Source: Sphingomonas sp. PsM26
Lineage (GTDB): Bacteria; Pseudomonadota; Alphaproteobacteria; Sphingomonadales; Sphingomonadaceae
DNA: 64,000 nucleotides
Reading direction: 5' to 3'
Assembly: GCA_030433805.1 (NCBI GenBank)
Contig: JARUXA010000003.1
Span: forward strand, 248,001 to 312,000
A model generated the notes under the pieces. That model made no database searches, was not told the origin of the DNA, and worked only from the letters and a program-made list of their open reading frames with translations. The translations under genes and the position numbers were made by a program. Below, in pieces: positions 17,425 to 26,431 of the stretch. Every line of letters begins with the position of its first letter. The first letter of the stretch is position 1.

Positions 17425-17957
17425 CGCTGCTCGGTGCGGTTCTGGCAGGCGGCGAATCGCGTCGCTTCGGCAGCGACAAGCTGGCGGCACGGCTGGGCGA
17501 GCGTACGCTGCTCGACCATGCGATCGCCTGGCTCGCTGCGCGGACCGACGCGGTGGTGGTATGCGGACGCGACGCTGCGGGCACCATGGGGCTAACCGAC
17601 CTGCCCGCCCCCGGGCTAGGGCCGCTGGGCGGTCTCGCAGCCGCGCTGGATCATGCGCGTCGGCATGGTCATGCGACGGTGCTGACGATCCCGGGCGATA
17701 CCCCTGACCTTCCGGTGGATCTGGCGGAACGTCTAGCGGAGATCGGCGCGCCCGTCTTCGTGCGCGGCTGCCCCGTCATCGGGCTGTGGCCGTCGTCGTG
17801 CGCGGACAGGCTGATCGAGCATCTGATGCAGTCGGAAGATCGATCGATGCGCGGATGGGCGCGGACCATCGACGCGCGCACGCTGACGCTTGCGGATCCG
17901 ATCCCGAACGTCAATTTCCCGGACGATCTTGCGGCGCTACGGCGTACCGAGCGGTAG
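17421..17957 (+). CDS. mobA: Molybdenum cofactor guanylyltransferase
   Basis: This 178-residue nucleotidyltransferase adds GMP to Mo-molybdopterin, making the guanine-dinucleotide cofactor used by FdhF-type enzymes. The N-terminal GTP-binding motif LAGGESRRFGSDK is at residues 7-19, followed by GPLGGLAAAL and a metal-binding PGDTPDLP. It is slightly shorter than E. coli MobA (about 194 residues) but complete. The GTG start overlaps fdhD by four bases, so the two are translationally coupled. Confidence 0.9.
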   Translation: MTLLGAVLAGGESRRFGSDKLAARLGERTLLDHAIAWLAARTDAVVVCGRDAAGTMGLTDLPAPGLGPLGGLAAALDHARRHGHATVLTIPGDTPDLPVDLAERLAEIGAPVFVRGCPVIGLWPSSCADRLIEHLMQSEDRSMRGWARTIDARTLTLADPIPNVNFPDDLAALRRTER

Positions 17958-17968
17958 CGCCACGGCGA

Positions 17969-19192
17969 TCAGAACCGCAAGGTCGGCACCGGCGTACCCG
18001 CCGCAAGCGCCGCCCCCTCGGCCGGACGCATTACCAGCCGATCCGCCGAGGCGAGCATCAACTGCCCCGTCGTCATGCGACGATCAAGGATACGGACTCC
18101 GTCGCCCTCCGTCGCCGCGCAAAGGAACGCCTCACGCGCGCCCGTTGGTGGAACCGCGGCGAGCAACGGCAGTGGCTCCCACGACAGCGCCGCCCCGACG
18201 TCCTCCCCGCCCAGCTGCGCGAGCAGCGGTGCGAGCAGCAATCGTGCGACCGTCATCGCCGCGGTCGGGTTCCCCGGGAGCGCGAGCACCGGTATCCCGC
18301 CGATACGTCCGCACCAGGTCGGCCGCCCCGGTCGGATCGCCAATCCGTCGAACCCGAGTTCCAACCCCTGCCCGGCGAGCGCCGCCTTGGCCGCATCCCG
18401 TGCGCCGTGCGCTGCGCCGCCAACCAGCACGATGACATCGACACCATCGCGCATTGCCGCAACCGCCCCGACCAGCGCCGCCGGGTCTTCCGCGATCCGT
18501 ACCGTCTCGCACGGCTGCCCGCCCCAGGTCGCAGCGAACAGCACCAGTGCCTCACCAAGCATGTCGGGGACCGCCTTGCTGTCGTTCGCCGCCTGGCCCG
18601 GCGCTGCCAGACCGTCGCCGCGGATCAGCACCCCGACCCGCGGCTTGCGCCTTACCGTGACGGTGGCGACGTCCGCCGCCGCCGCCGCGACCAGCGCGCG
18701 CGGATCGATCCGACGACCCGCAGCGAGTGCGATCTCCCCGCTTCGCAGATCGGAACCTCGTGCCCGGACGTAGGACCGCTCGATAGCCGCTCCGTCGGAC
18801 GATACCCATCCGTCCGCAACGATCGCGCGCTCGATCGGAAGAACGCGTACCGCTCCCTGCGGAAGTGGTGCCCCGGTAGCAACGCGAAGTGCTTCGTCTG
18901 CCTTGATCGCGGTGTCTGCGGCGTCGTGCGGCTCGACGATCTTCCAACGCGGCAGCGTGCCGCCTATGGTCTCGCTGCCCAGCGCGTAGCCGTCCATCGC
19001 GGCTGAATCACGTCGGGGCAGGTCGATTCGGGCCCGAATCGGCGTCGCGAGCATCCGTCCACCGGCATTGGCCAACGAAAGTTCTTCGATCCCAAGCGGT
19101 TCGACCCGATCAGCGAGATATTTCAGGGCGTCCGCGAAGATCGGCAGAACACGGCGCGAAGCGGATCGCGCGGGATGAACAGAAACGCGCAT
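17969..19192 (-). CDS. moeA: Molybdopterin molybdotransferase
   Basis: MoeA inserts molybdate into adenylylated molybdopterin. The 407 residues show RRDSAAMDGYAL near residue 60 and the GAPLP motif. The MPT-binding domain has VLVGGAAHGARD, where many homologues have GGxSxGD, and LALPGNPTAAM. The altered loop is seen in other alphaproteobacterial MoeA proteins but could affect activity. It converges on mobA with an 11-base gap and is read away from the EPS locus. Confidence 0.88.
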   Translation of the reverse strand: MRVSVHPARSASRRVLPIFADALKYLADRVEPLGIEELSLANAGGRMLATPIRARIDLPRRDSAAMDGYALGSETIGGTLPRWKIVEPHDAADTAIKADEALRVATGAPLPQGAVRVLPIERAIVADGWVSSDGAAIERSYVRARGSDLRSGEIALAAGRRIDPRALVAAAAADVATVTVRRKPRVGVLIRGDGLAAPGQAANDSKAVPDMLGEALVLFAATWGGQPCETVRIAEDPAALVGAVAAMRDGVDVIVLVGGAAHGARDAAKAALAGQGLELGFDGLAIRPGRPTWCGRIGGIPVLALPGNPTAAMTVARLLLAPLLAQLGGEDVGAALSWEPLPLLAAVPPTGAREAFLCAATEGDGVRILDRRMTTGQLMLASADRLVMRPAEGAALAAGTPVPTLRF

Positions 19193-19646
19193 TGCGATGC
19201 AATAGCCGTAAATCGCTCATCCGGCGAGCATTCCTGACCGGGCCTGAACCATCCGTTCGAACACGGTTCACCTGCTATTAACGGAATTTGGGCATGTTTA
19301 TCGCATATTACGCAAACGGGCTGGCCGAAGGTCAGCCGCACATGGTCAATGGGGATTTCGCACATGCAATATCGGTAAGGTTCGGTTACACTATGCACTG
19401 TATGGGGGCCTTGCGCCCTACATTGGGTGCGTGCGTAAACCGATCGTCCCTTTCGAGGAACTATGCCGGAATGACATCCCGGGAGGCCCGCAACAACGCT
19501 GTTGATGTTCCCCAACCGACCTATTAATCCAAGCGTCCGCCTGCCCCCAGGGCAGTGCGTGGCGCTGAAGAAAGCTCGCGAAAACAAGCAGTTCGCGGGA
19601 TTTTTGTTTGTTCCACGCCTTGCTTGCACCGGAGTCTGCGAGAGAC
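19193..19646. other. Intergenic region upstream of the EPS locus
   Basis: The region is 454 bases between the moeA start and the first EPS gene. It contains a GTTC-N7-GTTC motif at 19255-19269, flanked by TGAACC/GGTTCA arms, and a sigma-54-like element at 19290-19305. No gene is convincing. It is the likely promoter region of the polyprenyl-phosphate sugar transferase. Confidence 0.5.
19290..19305 (+). promoter_or_regulatory. Possible sigma-54 promoter of the EPS locus
   Basis: GGGCATGTTTATCGCA has GG and GC at the exact -24/-12 spacing and keeps most other consensus bases (TGGCAC-N5-TTGCA). It lies 342 bases upstream of the first EPS gene, which is far for a core promoter. The match is imperfect, so this is tentative. 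Confidence 0.3.
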
Positions 19647-21038
19647 ATGCTGCAAAAAGCAGACGGCGAAACTGAGTTCCAACGCCTTCATGCCGGGGCG
19701 ACACCGATTTCCAAACAGACGCGTCGGTTCCAGCTGTACGTGCTGCTGGGCGTGTTCGATTTCGTCGCGATCCTGCTCGCCTTTCTGGCGGCGGGATTGC
19801 TGCGTCCCGAACCGACGTTCGGATCGAACGGCCTGCGGCTGGCAATGCTGGTCGCGCCGATCTACGCGCTCGTCGCGCTGAACGGCAATGCGTACGGCTA
19901 TCAGGTCCTGCTCAACTGGAAGAAGGGAATGGCCAAGGCGGTCGGCGCGCTGATCTTCGCGATGGCTGCGGTGCTGTTCGTGGCATTCTTCTCGCGCGCC
20001 TCGCTCGAATTCTCGCGGATTGTGTTTGCGACCGGGGCAGCCCTCGCCATCGTCCTGGTCGGGCTGGGACGGTACAGTTTCAACAGCGTGGTCCGGCGTA
20101 CGCTCGGCGAAGTATTGCGCACCGAACTGATCATCCTCGATAATTGTGATCTCCCACCGCTGGGGGATGCCTGGGTCATCGACGCGGCCGCCTACGGTCT
20201 GCGGCCCAACCTGCGCGATCCCAACATGCTCGACCGGCTCGGTACGGCCGTGCGCGGCGCCGATTTCGTATTGGTTTGCTGCGCGATCGAGGACCGCGCC
20301 GCCTGGTCGCTGCTGCTCAAAGGCACCGACGTCCAGGGGTTCGTCCTCGCCCCCGAATTCGATGAAGCGGGCGCGAACCGGATCATGCGGTACGAGGGCC
20401 AGAGCGTGATGCAGGTCGCGTCGGGTCCGCTCGACGTTCGCAGCCGCGCGATCAAGCGCGCGATGGATCTGGCGGTCACGGTTCCCGCGATCATCGCGCT
20501 CTCGCCTTTGCTGTTGACGGTGGCGCTCGCAATCAAGCTCGACAGCAAGGGGCCGATCCTGTTCCACCAGCAGCGGCTCGGCCGGTCGAACCGGCTGTTC
20601 TCGGTGTTCAAGTTCCGCTCGATGCACGTCGAGGATTGCGACGCCGACGGAAACCGCTCGATCACCCGCAACGATCGCCGCGTGACGCGTGTCGGCGGGC
20701 TGATCCGCGCAGTCAGCATCGATGAACTTCCGCAGTTGTTCAACGTGCTTCGTGGCGAGATGAGCCTGGTGGGCCCGCGCCCGCATGCGCTCGGCTCGCT
20801 TGCTGGCGAACAACGTTTCTGGGAAGTCGACCAGCGCTACTGGCATCGTCACGCGCTCAAGCCGGGGATCACCGGCTTGGCGCAGGTCCGCGGATTGCGT
20901 GGCGAAACGCGCGAGCGCGACGATCTCGTCAAGCGGTTACAGGCGGATCTTGAGTATCTTAACGACTGGTCGCTCGGACGCGACATCGCGATCATGCTCG
21001 CGACATTCCGGGTAATCGTTCACGACAAAGCGTATTGA
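19647..21038 (+). CDS. Undecaprenyl-phosphate sugar transferase (EPS initiation)
   Basis: This 463-residue polyprenyl-phosphate hexose-1-phosphate transferase of the WcaJ/GelB/SpsB type transfers the first sugar phosphate onto the lipid carrier. About four N-terminal membrane helices precede a nucleotide-binding-like domain and a fifth helix (about 280-300). The catalytic bacterial-sugar-transferase domain has RSMHVEDCD, the SIDELPQLFNVLRGEMS block, GPRPH and KPGITGLAQVRG. The ATG at 19647 is preferred over one 13 codons upstream. Similarity to sphingan GelB/SpsB suggests glucose or galactose as first sugar, but specificity cannot be read. Confidence 0.9.
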   Translation: MLQKADGETEFQRLHAGATPISKQTRRFQLYVLLGVFDFVAILLAFLAAGLLRPEPTFGSNGLRLAMLVAPIYALVALNGNAYGYQVLLNWKKGMAKAVGALIFAMAAVLFVAFFSRASLEFSRIVFATGAALAIVLVGLGRYSFNSVVRRTLGEVLRTELIILDNCDLPPLGDAWVIDAAAYGLRPNLRDPNMLDRLGTAVRGADFVLVCCAIEDRAAWSLLLKGTDVQGFVLAPEFDEAGANRIMRYEGQSVMQVASGPLDVRSRAIKRAMDLAVTVPAIIALSPLLLTVALAIKLDSKGPILFHQQRLGRSNRLFSVFKFRSMHVEDCDADGNRSITRNDRRVTRVGGLIRAVSIDELPQLFNVLRGEMSLVGPRPHALGSLAGEQRFWEVDQRYWHRHALKPGITGLAQVRGLRGETRERDDLVKRLQADLEYLNDWSLGRDIAIMLATFRVIVHDKAY

Positions 21039-21195
21039 GACATTGTTTCGTTTCCGGACCAACCATCCGGTGTACGAAAAAAACCCGATGTATTCATCGC
21101 GGTTATGAGGCTATTTACCGCATGCGCCGTAACTAGCCGAATTGGCAGACGTCCTCCCCACGCCGGTGACGACGTGGGGATTGGGAGGGAAACAC

Positions 21196-21435
21196 TTGGA
21201 AACGCTTTACGATTGGCTGACGTTGGCCATTTTTGCCGGGCTGATCATCCTGTTCCTGCAACGCTCGACCGCCGAAACGCCGAGCGACAAGATGATCCAT
21301 TATGCCCCCCCGGCGATTGGGTGCGCGGTCGCGAATTACCTTGGAAACCACGAACAGCATGCGCTGGCGGTCATCGCGATCGTCGCGATCCTTGTGTATA
21401 TCTGGTACGTTCTCAAACCCTTGCAACGCAGCTGA
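21196..21435 (+). CDS. XrtV sorting system accessory protein
   Basis: This 79-residue membrane protein has two hydrophobic helices (about residues 8-24 and 50-68) and a short charged loop between. It starts with TTG at 21196, supported by a strong GGGAGGGA ribosome site 5 bases upstream; the upstream frame is not needed. Position, size and helix layout match the small accessory protein found directly before exosortase V in sphingomonads. Its role is unknown; it may help XrtV assemble or recognise PEP-CTERM tails. Confidence 0.75.
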   Translation: METLYDWLTLAIFAGLIILFLQRSTAETPSDKMIHYAPPAIGCAVANYLGNHEQHALAVIAIVAILVYIWYVLKPLQRS

Positions 21436-21567
21436 CGGTCGTGCGGTGAGGCACTGGGATCCCCTCATGCCGTCACGCCGTGACGATTGCCAAAACCCCA
21501 TTGTCCTTCTCGGAGTCATCGAGTCGGACACGTGGCTCCTACCTTGCTCCCGCCGAGGCCCCGTGTG

Positions 21568-22458
21568 ATGTTGACGACGATTACCCCTCCAAAAGTCACG
21601 CCACGGTCCCGTGTCTGGACCCCGGCGCTGCTGTTTCTGATCGCCGCGGCGCTGGTTTTCCTTATTCCGACGATGCTTGACGTCGCCCGGGAGAGCTGGA
21701 GCACCGAACAGGGCGCGCACGGTCCGCTGGTGCTGGCGACCGGGATTTGGCTGGTGCTGCGGGAACGGCACCGGGTCGCGGCGGTGGCCGCTCCGGGCAA
21801 CGCGCTGATCGCCGCGGTCCTGCTCGTACCGTTGCTCGCGCTGTTCACCGTCGCGCGGATCACCTCGGTGATCGAGGTCGAATCGATCGTGATGTACCTG
21901 TGCCTGATCGTTGTCTTCTATGCGGTCTACGGCGGTGCGGCGGTGCGCGCGATCTGGTTTCCGCTGGTCTACCTGCTGTTCGTCTTCCCGCCGCCCGACA
22001 CGTTGTTCGCTGCGCTGACGCAGCCGCTCAAGATCGCCATCTCGCAGTGGTCGGTCGATATCCTGTATCTGCTGGGCTATCCCGTGGCGGGATCGGGTGT
22101 GACGATCCAGATCGGGCAATATGAAATGCTGGTGGCGGCCGCTTGCGCTGGCTTGAACTCGCTGATCAGCCTGACTGCGCTGGGGTTGTTCTACACCTAT
22201 CTGCGGCACAGCTCGAACTGGCGCTACATGCTGCTGCTCGTCGCGTGCATCGTGCCGATCGCTGTGCTGGCGAACCTCGTGCGCGTGCTGATGCTGCTGC
22301 TCATCACCTATCACTTCGGTGAAGCGGCCGGACAGGGCTTCTTCCACGAACTGGCGGGTATGACGATGTTCGTTACTGCCTTGCTCGGCATTTTCGTGAT
22401 CGACTGGATCTTCACGCCGCTGCGCCAGCGCTGGGCACCCGAAGGACACATCGCATGA
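21568..22458 (+). CDS. xrtV: Exosortase V
   Basis: This 296-residue polytopic inner-membrane transpeptidase-like cysteine protease cleaves PEP-CTERM tails. The catalytic triad is visible: Cys193 in AAACAGLNSLISL, Arg239 in ANLVRVL and His260 in FFHELAG. The ATG at 21568 is chosen because a GAGG site lies about 9 bases upstream and the protein then begins just before the first helix. It overlaps the EpsI-type gene (ATGA) and follows a small accessory gene, the gene order typical of the XrtV subtype. Likely substrates in this window are the PEP-CTERM proteins at 11335, 49096 and 50275. Confidence 0.92.
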   Translation: MLTTITPPKVTPRSRVWTPALLFLIAAALVFLIPTMLDVARESWSTEQGAHGPLVLATGIWLVLRERHRVAAVAAPGNALIAAVLLVPLLALFTVARITSVIEVESIVMYLCLIVVFYAVYGGAAVRAIWFPLVYLLFVFPPPDTLFAALTQPLKIAISQWSVDILYLLGYPVAGSGVTIQIGQYEMLVAAACAGLNSLISLTALGLFYTYLRHSSNWRYMLLLVACIVPIAVLANLVRVLMLLLITYHFGEAAGQGFFHELAGMTMFVTALLGIFVIDWIFTPLRQRWAPEGHIA

Positions 22459-23171
22459 GCCAATTCATCGCCGACCAGCACCTGCCGCCCGTCGGGCCGT
22501 CCAGCCCTGCCCTGCCCCGTCGCCAGGTTCTGGCGGGAGCAGGGCTGCTCGCTGCGGCGGGTGCCGCGCTCGCCTTCAAGCCACGGACGGTCTTGCGCAC
22601 GCTCGGCACCGCCAAGCTCGATGCGCTGGTTCCGCACGATTTCGCCGGCTGGCATTTCCAGGCGGCCAGCGGTCTGGTGCTGCCGCCCGCCGACCAACTT
22701 CGCGACCGGATTTACAGCGAATTGCTCACCCGGGTGTACCAGCACCCCGACGGCGGCATGATGATGCTGCTGATCGCCTATGCCGGCTCGCAGGACGGGA
22801 CGATCCAGGTTCATCGCCCGGAAGTCTGCTATCCCGCGGGTGGGTTCCGCCTGACCGACATCGAGGATCGCGACGTCAAGCTCGCCCCCGGGGTTGAGGT
22901 GCCGACTCGTTTCATCGTCGCAGAGACCGAACTGCGCACCGAACAGATGATCTACTGGACGCGGCTTGGGCATCTGTTCCCCCGCAAATGGTCGGATCAG
23001 AAACTCGCGGTGATTGAGGAAAACCTGCGCGGACTCATTCCCGATGGCGTGCTGGTGCGGATCTCGACGATCAATGCCGGCGACGCTCGTGCGAGCCTCG
23101 ACCATTTCGCCGCCGCCCTGTTCGGCGCGGTCGGCCCCCGGATGAAGTCCGTGCTCATCGGCCCGGCCTGA
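22455..23171 (+). CDS. EpsI family protein (exosortase-associated)
   Basis: This 238-residue protein has one N-terminal membrane segment (about residues 25-42) and a soluble EpsI domain with the typical VHRPEVCYPAGGF stretch and FARK-like C-terminal half. EpsI domains are fused to or encoded beside exosortases in EPS loci; the function is not established, but the conserved Cys has been proposed as important. It overlaps xrtV by four bases, so the two are co-translated. Confidence 0.88.
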   Translation: MSQFIADQHLPPVGPSSPALPRRQVLAGAGLLAAAGAALAFKPRTVLRTLGTAKLDALVPHDFAGWHFQAASGLVLPPADQLRDRIYSELLTRVYQHPDGGMMMLLIAYAGSQDGTIQVHRPEVCYPAGGFRLTDIEDRDVKLAPGVEVPTRFIVAETELRTEQMIYWTRLGHLFPRKWSDQKLAVIEENLRGLIPDGVLVRISTINAGDARASLDHFAAALFGAVGPRMKSVLIGPA

Positions 23172-23222
23172 CGCTCACTTCCAGTAAAACGACACTTTCA
23201 GACATTTAAAGGGGTACCAAAA

Positions 23223-24080
23223 ATGATACGCAACAAGACGATGCTGATCACGGGCGCAGGCGCGCTGCTCCTGCTCGTCGGGGGCTGCGAGAAGAAGGTC
23301 GGCGGCCAGGTCGTCGCCGTCGTCAATGGCGAGGAAGTCACGCAGCAGGAGGTCAACGCCGAACTGCAGGCCGCAAACATCCCGGCGACCGCCGACAAGA
23401 AGGCGGTCATGGCGCAGGTCGTCCAGCAGATCGTCGATCGCAAGCTGCTCGTGCAGAAAGCCAAGGCTGAGGGTCTCGACAAGTCGCCCAACTATCTCGA
23501 GCAGCTGCGCCGCGGTGAGGATGCGTTGATCATCAACCTGCTGACCACCAAGGCAGCGAAGGGCGTCGCCTTGCCCGACACCGCAGCGGTCGACAAGTTC
23601 ATCGCCGAGAATCCGACGCTGTTCAGCGAGCGCAAGCGCTACACGCTCGACCAGATCTCGTTCCCGCAGCCGACCGACCAGACGGTGTTGCGTCAGCTCG
23701 AGCCTGCGCATTCGCTCGAGGCGGTTGCGGCGACGCTGTCCGCAGCGGGAATCCAGTTCACGCGCGGCAAGGCCGATCTCGACAGCGCGATGCTGCCGCC
23801 CCCGGTCGCGGCGAAGATCGCAGCCCTCCCCGCTGGCGAGCCGTTCGTCACGCCGGACAAGGGCCGCATCGTCGCAAGCGTGATCACGTCGACCACGCCA
23901 TCGCCGACGCCGGAAGCCCAGGCGCGCCCTGCCGCGCTTGAATTGCTGCGTCGCCAGTCGCTTGGCACCGCCATGCAGAAGCAGCTGGATGCCGCGCGTG
24001 CGGCCGCCAAGATCACCTATCAGCCGGGCTTCACCCCGCCGAAGACTCCAGCCCCCGGCGCAACCGCAACCGCGCCCTGA
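23223..24080 (+). CDS. EpsD-family peptidyl-prolyl isomerase lipoprotein
   Basis: The protein is 285 residues with a lipoprotein signal (LLLLVGGC, lipid Cys about residue 22), an N-terminal SurA-like chaperone region (VVAVVNGEEVTQQEV onward) and a parvulin-like domain. EpsD proteins occur in EPS loci of exosortase bacteria and probably assist folding of the export proteins in the periplasm. The C-terminus is Pro/Ala-rich. It follows the EpsI gene by 51 bases and converges on the TPR lipoprotein gene. Confidence 0.87.
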   Translation: MIRNKTMLITGAGALLLLVGGCEKKVGGQVVAVVNGEEVTQQEVNAELQAANIPATADKKAVMAQVVQQIVDRKLLVQKAKAEGLDKSPNYLEQLRRGEDALIINLLTTKAAKGVALPDTAAVDKFIAENPTLFSERKRYTLDQISFPQPTDQTVLRQLEPAHSLEAVAATLSAAGIQFTRGKADLDSAMLPPPVAAKIAALPAGEPFVTPDKGRIVASVITSTTPSPTPEAQARPAALELLRRQSLGTAMQKQLDAARAAAKITYQPGFTPPKTPAPGATATAP

Positions 24081-24136
24081 CCCGTTGCGATCGGGGCCTT
24101 CCGAACGAAGGTCCCGGTCCGGTCAGCCCCGCCGCA

Positions 24137-25618
24137 TCAACGTTGCAGCGGATCGTTGGACAGATGGAAGCTCGCGAGCACGGCTTGCGCCCGCGGGCTG
24201 ATCTGCGCCGAACGCGCCATGTCGCGGAGTACGGTCGACGCTTCGTCGCTCCGCCCGCGGGCGACCAGCATCTTCGCCAGCCGCGCGGCAGCACGCGTTG
24301 ACGCAGGCGCGACTCGCAAGGCTTCGCGCAAATTGGCTTCCGCCAGTTCGGGCTGGTTCTGCACCAGTAGAATATCGGTCAGCGCGAGACGCGCCGTGAT
24401 GTTCGTGACGTCGTCGGTCACGAGTTGCCTGCCATCCGACAGGGCACCCTCATAATCATGCATTGCCGCGCGCAGCCGCGCGCGGGTCAGCAGCGCGCGT
24501 GGCTGCGACGGATCGACGTCGAGGACATCTTGGACGCGGGCCAGTGCATCCTGAACCCGGCCCTTCAACCCCACGGAAAACGCCAGCGCGGCCTTTGCGT
24601 TGGAATTGCCCGCGTCGGGCTCGCCCGTCGGCACGGCATCGCCGAGCACCCGAAGCGCGAGATCAGGTTGACCGATCTCGTTGGCGAATTGCGCGAACGT
24701 GGCCTTTATTTCGATCGCATCCTCCTGCCCCCCAAGCAGGATCTGCTGTGTCGACAGGGCATCGCGGCCCGCGTCCAGCCACATTTCGAGAATCTTCGAC
24801 GCAAGCGCGATGTCCTTGGGGTTCTTTCGCAATACCGGCAGGACGAAGTCGAAGGCCCCGTCGGGACGCCCGGTCTGGTACAGCCAGTCCGCATAATCGA
24901 GCTGCATCTGCGTATCGGACGGATTGGCGTTGGCGAGGCGCGCGAGTGTCTTCTGATAGCCGTCGGCATTGCTGGTCTTCTGATAGAGATCGCGCAGGAA
25001 CACGAGGCGCGAGGTGCCGTCACCGGGGGCCTTGAGCGATTCCTCGATCAACGCCGCAGCGGCAGCATTGTCGCCCTTATAGGCCAGCGCTTGGCCCTTC
25101 AGGATCAACGCCCCGACGTCGGCGGCATTGGCCCCCAGCACGCGATCCGCGAACACCAGCGCATTCTTCCAGTCGCCGCGTTGCAACGCAGCACCACCCT
25201 TCATCGTCAGTGGCAATGGATCATTGAGGTTGATGACGAGCAACTGGTCCGCATAGCGATCGACCTTGTCGGGCTGGCGCACGTTGAGCCCGAGCTGGCA
25301 CAATTGCCGCAGCGCCTCGATGTTGCCGCGATCGAGCTGATAGACGTTCTCATAGGCGTCGAACGCCCCGGCGAAGTTCTTGGTCGCCAGGCTGATGTGC
25401 GCCGATGTCAGCCAATAGTCGCTGACATCGTCGCGAATGCCGAGCGCGGTCTGGATGTTGCGCCGCGCCACCGCGAAATTGCCCTGTTGCAACGCGGCTT
25501 CGGCCTCCGCTGCGGCCTGCGCGGCGCGGGTGTCCTTCGACGCACAGCCGCTGACCCCGCCGACCAGAAGAAGCGACGCGGCGAGGGCCGCTGCGAACCG
25601 TGCAGGCAAAGGCTTCAT
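24137..25618 (-). CDS. TPR-repeat lipoprotein (PrsT-like)
   Basis: The 493-residue protein has a lipobox (SLLLVGGVSGC, lipid Cys about residue 25) and then tetratricopeptide-like helical repeats over the full length. Long TPR lipoproteins of this kind (PrsT-type) are characteristic of exosortase/EPS loci and act as scaffolds for the export complex. The ATG at 25616-25618 is preferred because it starts directly at the signal. It is read leftward between rightward EPS genes, so it has its own promoter in the 25619-25825 gap shared with the Wza-like operon. Confidence 0.82.
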   Translation of the reverse strand: MKPLPARFAAALAASLLLVGGVSGCASKDTRAAQAAAEAEAALQQGNFAVARRNIQTALGIRDDVSDYWLTSAHISLATKNFAGAFDAYENVYQLDRGNIEALRQLCQLGLNVRQPDKVDRYADQLLVINLNDPLPLTMKGGAALQRGDWKNALVFADRVLGANAADVGALILKGQALAYKGDNAAAAALIEESLKAPGDGTSRLVFLRDLYQKTSNADGYQKTLARLANANPSDTQMQLDYADWLYQTGRPDGAFDFVLPVLRKNPKDIALASKILEMWLDAGRDALSTQQILLGGQEDAIEIKATFAQFANEIGQPDLALRVLGDAVPTGEPDAGNSNAKAALAFSVGLKGRVQDALARVQDVLDVDPSQPRALLTRARLRAAMHDYEGALSDGRQLVTDDVTNITARLALTDILLVQNQPELAEANLREALRVAPASTRAAARLAKMLVARGRSDEASTVLRDMARSAQISPRAQAVLASFHLSNDPLQR

Positions 25619-25764
25619 TGCGGGAAACGATCCGATAACGCGTAAGGATGGGACAAGCCGACCGTGCCGGGGGCCGACGCGCATTGTCAATGTCTTCATC
25701 TGGGATGGCCGATACGGCTACAGGACAACACGATCCAATATCCGCAGCGTTAAGGCTGCTTTCA

Positions 25765-25794
25765 CCTAGCGTGACATACTGCAGTTGCGCTAGG
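25765..25794. promoter_or_regulatory. Inverted repeat in the divergent promoter region
   Basis: CCTAGCG (25765-25771) and CGCTAGG (25788-25794) are perfect inverted arms 16 bases apart, about 30 bases upstream of the Wza-like start. The layout fits an operator or promoter-overlapping site for the divergent TPR and export operons. Confidence 0.35.
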
Positions 25795-25825
25795 AACCAA
25801 AAAACCGGTCAACAGGGAAATTCAT

Positions 25826-26431
25826 ATGATCTTTTCGGTACGAGCCGCACGTCATTGTGCGGCGGTGGGACTTTTGGCGCTCGCGGTCCCGACCGTGGCA
25901 CAATCCGCACCCAATGCGCCGGCACAGCTGCGCGCGTATCGGATCAACCCGGGCGACGAGATCGAGATCTACGTATGGGGTGAGGAACGCCTCCAGCGGA
26001 TCGTCAAGGTCCTGCCGGACGGCACCTTCTCTTTCCCGTTGGTCGGGCAGATCGATGCTCTGGGCAAGTTGCCCGCGGATATCGAGACACTCGTGTCCAA
26101 GGGACTGCGTTCGCAATATCGCGACACCGTCCCGCAGGTTACTGTCTCGGTCAAATCGCCGATGGGCTTGCAGTTCAGCGTCGCGGGCAAGGTGAAGGCA
26201 GCCGGTGCCTTCACTGCCGGCCGTTACGTCAACGTGCTCGAGGCGCTGGTCATGGCGGGCGGCCCCGCCGACTTCGCCGACGTCGGCAACGTCGCGATCC
26301 TGCGCAAGTCGGGAACCGGGCTCAACGTCATCAAGGTTCGCCTGACCGACATCCTGAAGGGCAACCCGAGCGGGCGCGATCTGGCCGGCCTGCCGCAGCT
26401 GGAAAGCGGCGACACGGTGATCGTACCGTGA
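25826..26431 (+). CDS. Polysaccharide export protein (Wza/Poly_export type)
   Basis: This 201-residue outer-membrane-associated protein has a signal peptide (cleavage near AQSA, about residue 26). It carries the Poly_export domain start YRINPGDEIEIYVWGE and one SLBB-like domain (FSVAGKVKAAGAFT). It is shorter than E. coli Wza, as many alphaproteobacterial versions are. It would line the export channel for the polymer. The stop overlaps the GTG of the next gene, beginning a three-gene export and length-control unit. Confidence 0.88.
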   Translation: MIFSVRAARHCAAVGLLALAVPTVAQSAPNAPAQLRAYRINPGDEIEIYVWGEERLQRIVKVLPDGTFSFPLVGQIDALGKLPADIETLVSKGLRSQYRDTVPQVTVSVKSPMGLQFSVAGKVKAAGAFTAGRYVNVLEALVMAGGPADFADVGNVAILRKSGTGLNVIKVRLTDILKGNPSGRDLAGLPQLESGDTVIVP

